A stretch of 64,000 nt of DNA, taken from NCBI RefSeq assembly GCF_945859705.1, contig NC_079134.1, positions 16,099,545-16,163,544 on the forward strand, in the 5' to 3' direction. The notes under the pieces were generated by a model. It searched no databases and was not told the DNA's origin. It saw nothing but the letters and a program-made list of their open reading frames with translations. Source of the stretch: Episyrphus balteatus. Its lineage: Eukaryota; Arthropoda; Insecta; Diptera; Syrphidae. The position numbers were made by a program, and so were the translations under genes. Of the stretch, positions 60,326-64,000 are shown one piece after another (the first letter of the stretch is position 1; every line of letters begins with the position of its first letter).

Positions 60326-61931
60326 GAGGTTGTCTGTAAAGCCGGTTTATGGACGATGATTTTACGTGATCAAGTTGTCAGAAAACAGGTTGTGTGCTTT
60401 CGTTTAAAATGAGTCAATTGAAGCGTTTACTTATTTCAAACAATCATAATTTACAAGAAAAAGCTAAAAAAAAATACCTTTTTTATTTTCTCATATTAAT
60501 TTTTTTAATTAAAAGCTTACAAACAAAATTATGCAATTTAAAAGCCAAGTATAAAAATAATTTATTGAAAACAACCATTTTCATCAAAAAAAAAAAGCAA
60601 AAAACATGAATTTTTATTTTCTCACGTCATTAATTCCATTTTTTCCCCTAACAACCTATACAAAATTTTATACCATCTGAAAGAAAGTCTTAGCTTAAAA
60701 TATATTTATCGATCAGGTCTATGAGACATTTAGAAAAAGAGCTAGAATTTTTTGAACTCGATCAAATTTCATTAAAAAAAGCAAAAAAAAACATTTATTT
60801 TTATGTTCTCACGCTATGAAATCAATTTTTTTGTTTGACAACCTATAAATTGTAGAATGTCGAATTTCCAGACTGAGATTACTGTACTTCCCACACTGGT
60901 GGCTGTTCGGGGGGCAACAGATCTCCACTGGTGTTTTGAGGTTTTTCGCAAGTTTCTTGATTTAGCATTGTGTAGCTTGTAGTTAGTCTACCGTTATGTT
61001 TGATATACCAAATGAAAGCTAATTGTATCAGGATGCTCATAAAAGTTTAATCAAATTTCTATCTGCTCTTAGTCAAAAGTTATAACCTATTGAATTCTAA
61101 AATTTTATTTTACAGTTATCTCAAAATTGTGTTTACGAAAATGATTGAAACTTCGCACACATATAGTAGTAGTGATGGTCTATCATTATTCCATATACTT
61201 TATTCCTATATCTTTTAAAGAAAAAAAGATAAAAATAAAAAACGATGAAAATCGGTTAAAAACTGTCAAAAAACGTGTTTATTTTTTAAATTTGTTTCTT
61301 CCGTTATTCAGTCAAAACTCACTAAACGATTCCAATGTCCTATAAGTTTGAGATTGTTTTGAACACTCAAAAAAAAAAAGCTAAAAATAAAAAACTACCC
61401 AAAAATACCCCTAAAAAACAAGGTGTTTTTCAAAAATTCATATTTCAAAACGCAGAGTGTTGGAAAAAAATCCGTATGAGACTCCTACTTTTTTTTCCCT
61501 CATCTTTCACCTGGGACCTTTAGAATTGTCAAAAAAATTTTCCCTACTCAAAATCATCATTTTTTCATAGCACGTGTACAACGTTCAAATAAAACGTTAT
61601 AGCTTAGTTTAAAGATTTTTAAGAATTTTTTCTTAAAATAGTCTCATCTATCTATAGCAAAATCAACTCTCTATAACTTCGCGTTTAGATTTTAGCCCAA
61701 ATTTCATCTTTCCGTTTTACCCCAGTTTTCATTTGGATTAAGCTTTAAGTTATTATCTTTCAAATAAGCTATAGAAGATTTTTGTATCTCTAATAGTTTA
61801 TTTTTTTAATTTTGAATTGAAATTTTTGCCGCAAAATTTTTGCCGCGAGAGTGGAACGTTAGAAAATGGCGTCACTTTTTTGTGGTGGCTGTCATGGTTC
61901 ATCGATTTATAAGACGTTTTCACGTCAAAAA
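60326..61931 (+). repeat. R1 interspersed repeat, copy c (full length, boundaries fixed)
   Basis: Starts GAGGTTGTCTGTAAAG and ends GACGTTTTCACGTCAAAAA. The empty YX unit at 58185-58513 fixes both boundaries inside an A run. Contains CCCACACTGGTGGCTG (60891), GTTATTCAGTCAAAACTCAC (61302) and GGCGTCACTTTTTTGTGG (61867). Subterminal inverted motifs lie at about 60364 and 61913. About 1.6 kb, non-coding. No target duplication beyond A residues. Structure is compatible with a non-autonomous Helentron-like element. Confidence 0.85.
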
Positions 61932-62200
61932 TGTGTCACGGGCTGGAAAACTTTTTCTTAAGGATAATTTTAAACCAAGAACAAAGAATGGGGAGGGGGA
62001 CGGGGAAATACAAAAGGATACAACCTTCTCGAATTTTGAACTTTGATTTTAATAAAATCTCTCACATTTGCCACATTTTTGTACAAAAATAAAACGGGGA
62101 CAAAAAAAAGGAAAAATACTACAAAAATATAATCCACGTAGTACCTAATTATGACAGTTGTTAAGAATGTTAAAATTTTTAAAATAAAAGGATAATTTTC
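61932..62200 (+). repeat. Segment X of YX unit, copy 2
   Basis: TGTGTCACGGGCTGG, GGGGACGGGGAAATACAA, TTCTCGAATTTTGAACTTTG and AATAAAACGGGGAC occur in the same order as at 58257-58513. It contains AATAAA-like and CAAAAATAAAACGG sequence but no gene. Confidence 0.75.
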
Positions 62201-62519
62201 ATTTAATTTGAAAATTTGATTAGAGATATATGTACAAAATCTTAAAATGTTAAGAAATCTATTAAAATTATTCAGATTTTAAATGATATTAGTCGTTTAA
62301 CATATTTTAGATCAGTTTTAATTTAAATAAAAAAAATCATAATCCACTTCACGAAAACTGTTTGATAAAAGTTCAATGTTTTGCGGGTTGTAAAAAAAGG
62401 GTACCAATATGACTAGCAAGCAATATATACATTCATTTTTATTATTATAGTTATTTATATTTATAATTACCTGTAACGTTAGGATTTTAACGTCCTCAAT
62501 AAATCAAAATCAAATCAAA

Positions 62520-62577
62520 ACCATAGAGAAATCTTTTTATTTTTGTTCTATTTTATGTGGTCTATTTTTCTCTGTGC
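62520..62577. repeat. Right-end fragment of the CACAGAGAAAAAT MITE
   Basis: CCATAGAGAAATC, TTTTGTTCTATTTTATGTGG and TCTATTTTTCTCTGTG match 59093-59148 closely. The left part of the element is missing. Confidence 0.75.
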
Positions 62578-62588
62578 ATAGGTATGTA

Positions 62589-63018
62589 CATTAGGGCGTT
62601 CGTTATTTAGGTTTTTTTCGAGAATCAAGTTCCTAAGTGGAAAAACTGTTTCTAAATAATTAAAAAAAAAATCCTCTTATTTATTCAGATTTTTATTTTG
62701 ACACTAGATGGCGCCCCAAGCGGGTTAAAGTCCTGACTAAACCCCTAGTCCTAGAAAAAGGGTTTATACCTTTTTGAAAACGTTGTTTAATGTAGACAAG
62801 AACCTCATCAACAAATTTTGATTGAAGGCTATATCTAAAAAAAAAATGGCCTCATAAGTCAACACATACCTATTTCAAATGATAAAAAAACTTTAACCCT
62901 CTTGGGGCGTCATCTACTGTCAAAATAAAAATCTGAAAAAATTAGAAAATTTTTTTTATTATTTAGAAAAAGTTTTTCTACTTAGGAACTTGATTCAAAA
63001 ATAACGAACGCCCTAATG
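62589..63018. mobile_element. MITE with CATTAGGGCGTTCGTTATT termini
   Basis: The left end (TATG)TACATTAGGGCGTT mirrors AACGCCCTAATGTA(CATA) at the right. Arms of about 130 bases include GACACTAGATGGCGCC and its mirror (GGGGCGTCATCTACTGTC), plus TTTTTATTTTGACA. TA flanks both ends if the element begins at CATTAGGG. About 430 bases and non-coding. Confidence 0.8.
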
Positions 63019-63020
63019 TA

Positions 63021-64000
63021 CATATATAATTCAATAATCTAATAACCCTTTTTGAAAAAAGTAACTTTATCAATTTTCGCTATATGGCGAGTGGCGTTTA
63101 TTTTTGTCTTAAAAATAAAATTTTAATTTCCCTTTAAGGGAATCACTCAAAAATCATGACTATTAGGTTTGAAGGAAATCGTTTCAGTAGTTTAGTGCTC
63201 AGAATGTAGATCAAGCTGGATTCAGACAGAAATCATAGCTCTAATAAGAGATATAACCAAATGTAAGGTGTTAAATAGAGCTTAAGTTAACATGGTTTTA
63301 TTATAATAATAAAACAACTGAAATCTATACATACAAATGTAGCACCCTAAGCAATGGAATGACAAAAAAAACAAATTTTTCTTTTCAAGCTCACTTTGCT
63401 TTTATTAGCTTCCATTGAGCTTGTTTAACAAAAAAATAATTTTATCTTATTTGATCTTTGTTCGTCAGAACTTAAGTATTTAAGACTGTTAAAAATACCA
63501 TAGTCTAAAAGAGACATGGTCGTTTTATGAAAAAAAAAAATAAATAAAAGAATAAAAAACAACTACAAAAATCAATAAAAATTATACTTTAAGAACTTAG
63601 CAAACAAATAGTCAGACAACATTTATAATATTTATGTAGGAATAAATCGTTTGTTATCTTAAATATTCCAACGAACCACTTCATAAGTCAATTTGAATCT
63701 CGCAATCCAATTTTCTATTTTTTTTATTTATCTATTCAATATTTATTTAAAGATTTTATTCCATCTCGTCAAACAGTCGGCATACCTCAAAACCCGCACA
63801 CAATCAATCAATTCTATTTCAAGAACTTATGATTGGCAATACAACCAACAACAAAAAAATAAATCTATCTACAAGGACATATCTGTCAAAAGGACAATCA
63901 ATGAGTAGAAGAAGCCAAAAAAAAAAAAAAAAACATTTTCTCTAATTCAATCATATTAAAAGTCTTCTCTGACAACACAATAATTATGTCCCCAACACAC
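63021..64000. other. No gene found
   Basis: AT-rich spacer with a short palindrome CCCTTTAAGGG at about 63130 and A runs near 63530 and 63920. Only chance ORFs. Confidence 0.4.

Overview
The window looks like gene-poor, AT-rich, repeat-dense DNA from an insect, most likely a brachyceran fly. That placement is an inference. It rests on one recognisable host gene with a short 72-base intron, dipteran-style microsatellites (GTC/GTT runs, TACC/TATG runs) and a repeat landscape dominated by non-coding DNA-transposon derivatives. No bacterial-type gene organisation, rRNA, intact tRNA or CRISPR is visible. Most open reading frames are chance openings in AT-rich DNA or read through repeats.

Region by region. 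1-747 is a reverse-oriented copy of an interspersed repeat called R1 here. 982-1346 holds the last two coding exons of a ninjurin-family membrane protein on the + strand, with a poly(A) signal at 1423; its 5' exons lie upstream or outside the window. From there to the end I find no further host gene I can defend. 4.4-6.6 kb has a decayed element arm, then a fold-back element. 9.5-10.1 kb is a textbook piggyBac-type MITE with TTAA on both sides. 10.6-12.4 kb is a TIR element carrying a nested fold-back element. 15.6-17.0 kb is an almost perfect 1.44 kb palindrome. 17.6-18.0 kb is a possible Tc1/mariner-like MITE. 21.8-22.0 kb is the 3' tip of a non-LTR retrotransposon. 22.7-24.2 kb is a second R1 copy. 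24.2-28.7 kb is unique, microsatellite-rich DNA.

28.7-34.0 kb is the most elaborate structure: a 5.3 kb element with TIRs and ACTT on both sides. It contains a 3.4 kb fold-back whose arms carry tandem ~150-base subrepeats, and the core of that fold-back is another copy of the element nested at 10.8-11.7 kb. 34-38.6 kb is mostly unique. 38.6-41.7 kb is a third R1 copy broken by two TIR elements. 44.3-53.2 kb contains four more TIR or palindromic elements. 54.4-54.9 kb and 58.7-59.1 kb are TA-flanked MITEs that each carry a tRNA-like segment. 58.2-62.2 kb is a tandem duplication in which one copy is the empty site for a full R1 insertion. 62.6-63.0 kb is one more MITE.

The genes do not form a pathway. 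The content of the window is a layered record of transposition in which several insertions can be read against empty sites present in the same 64 kb.
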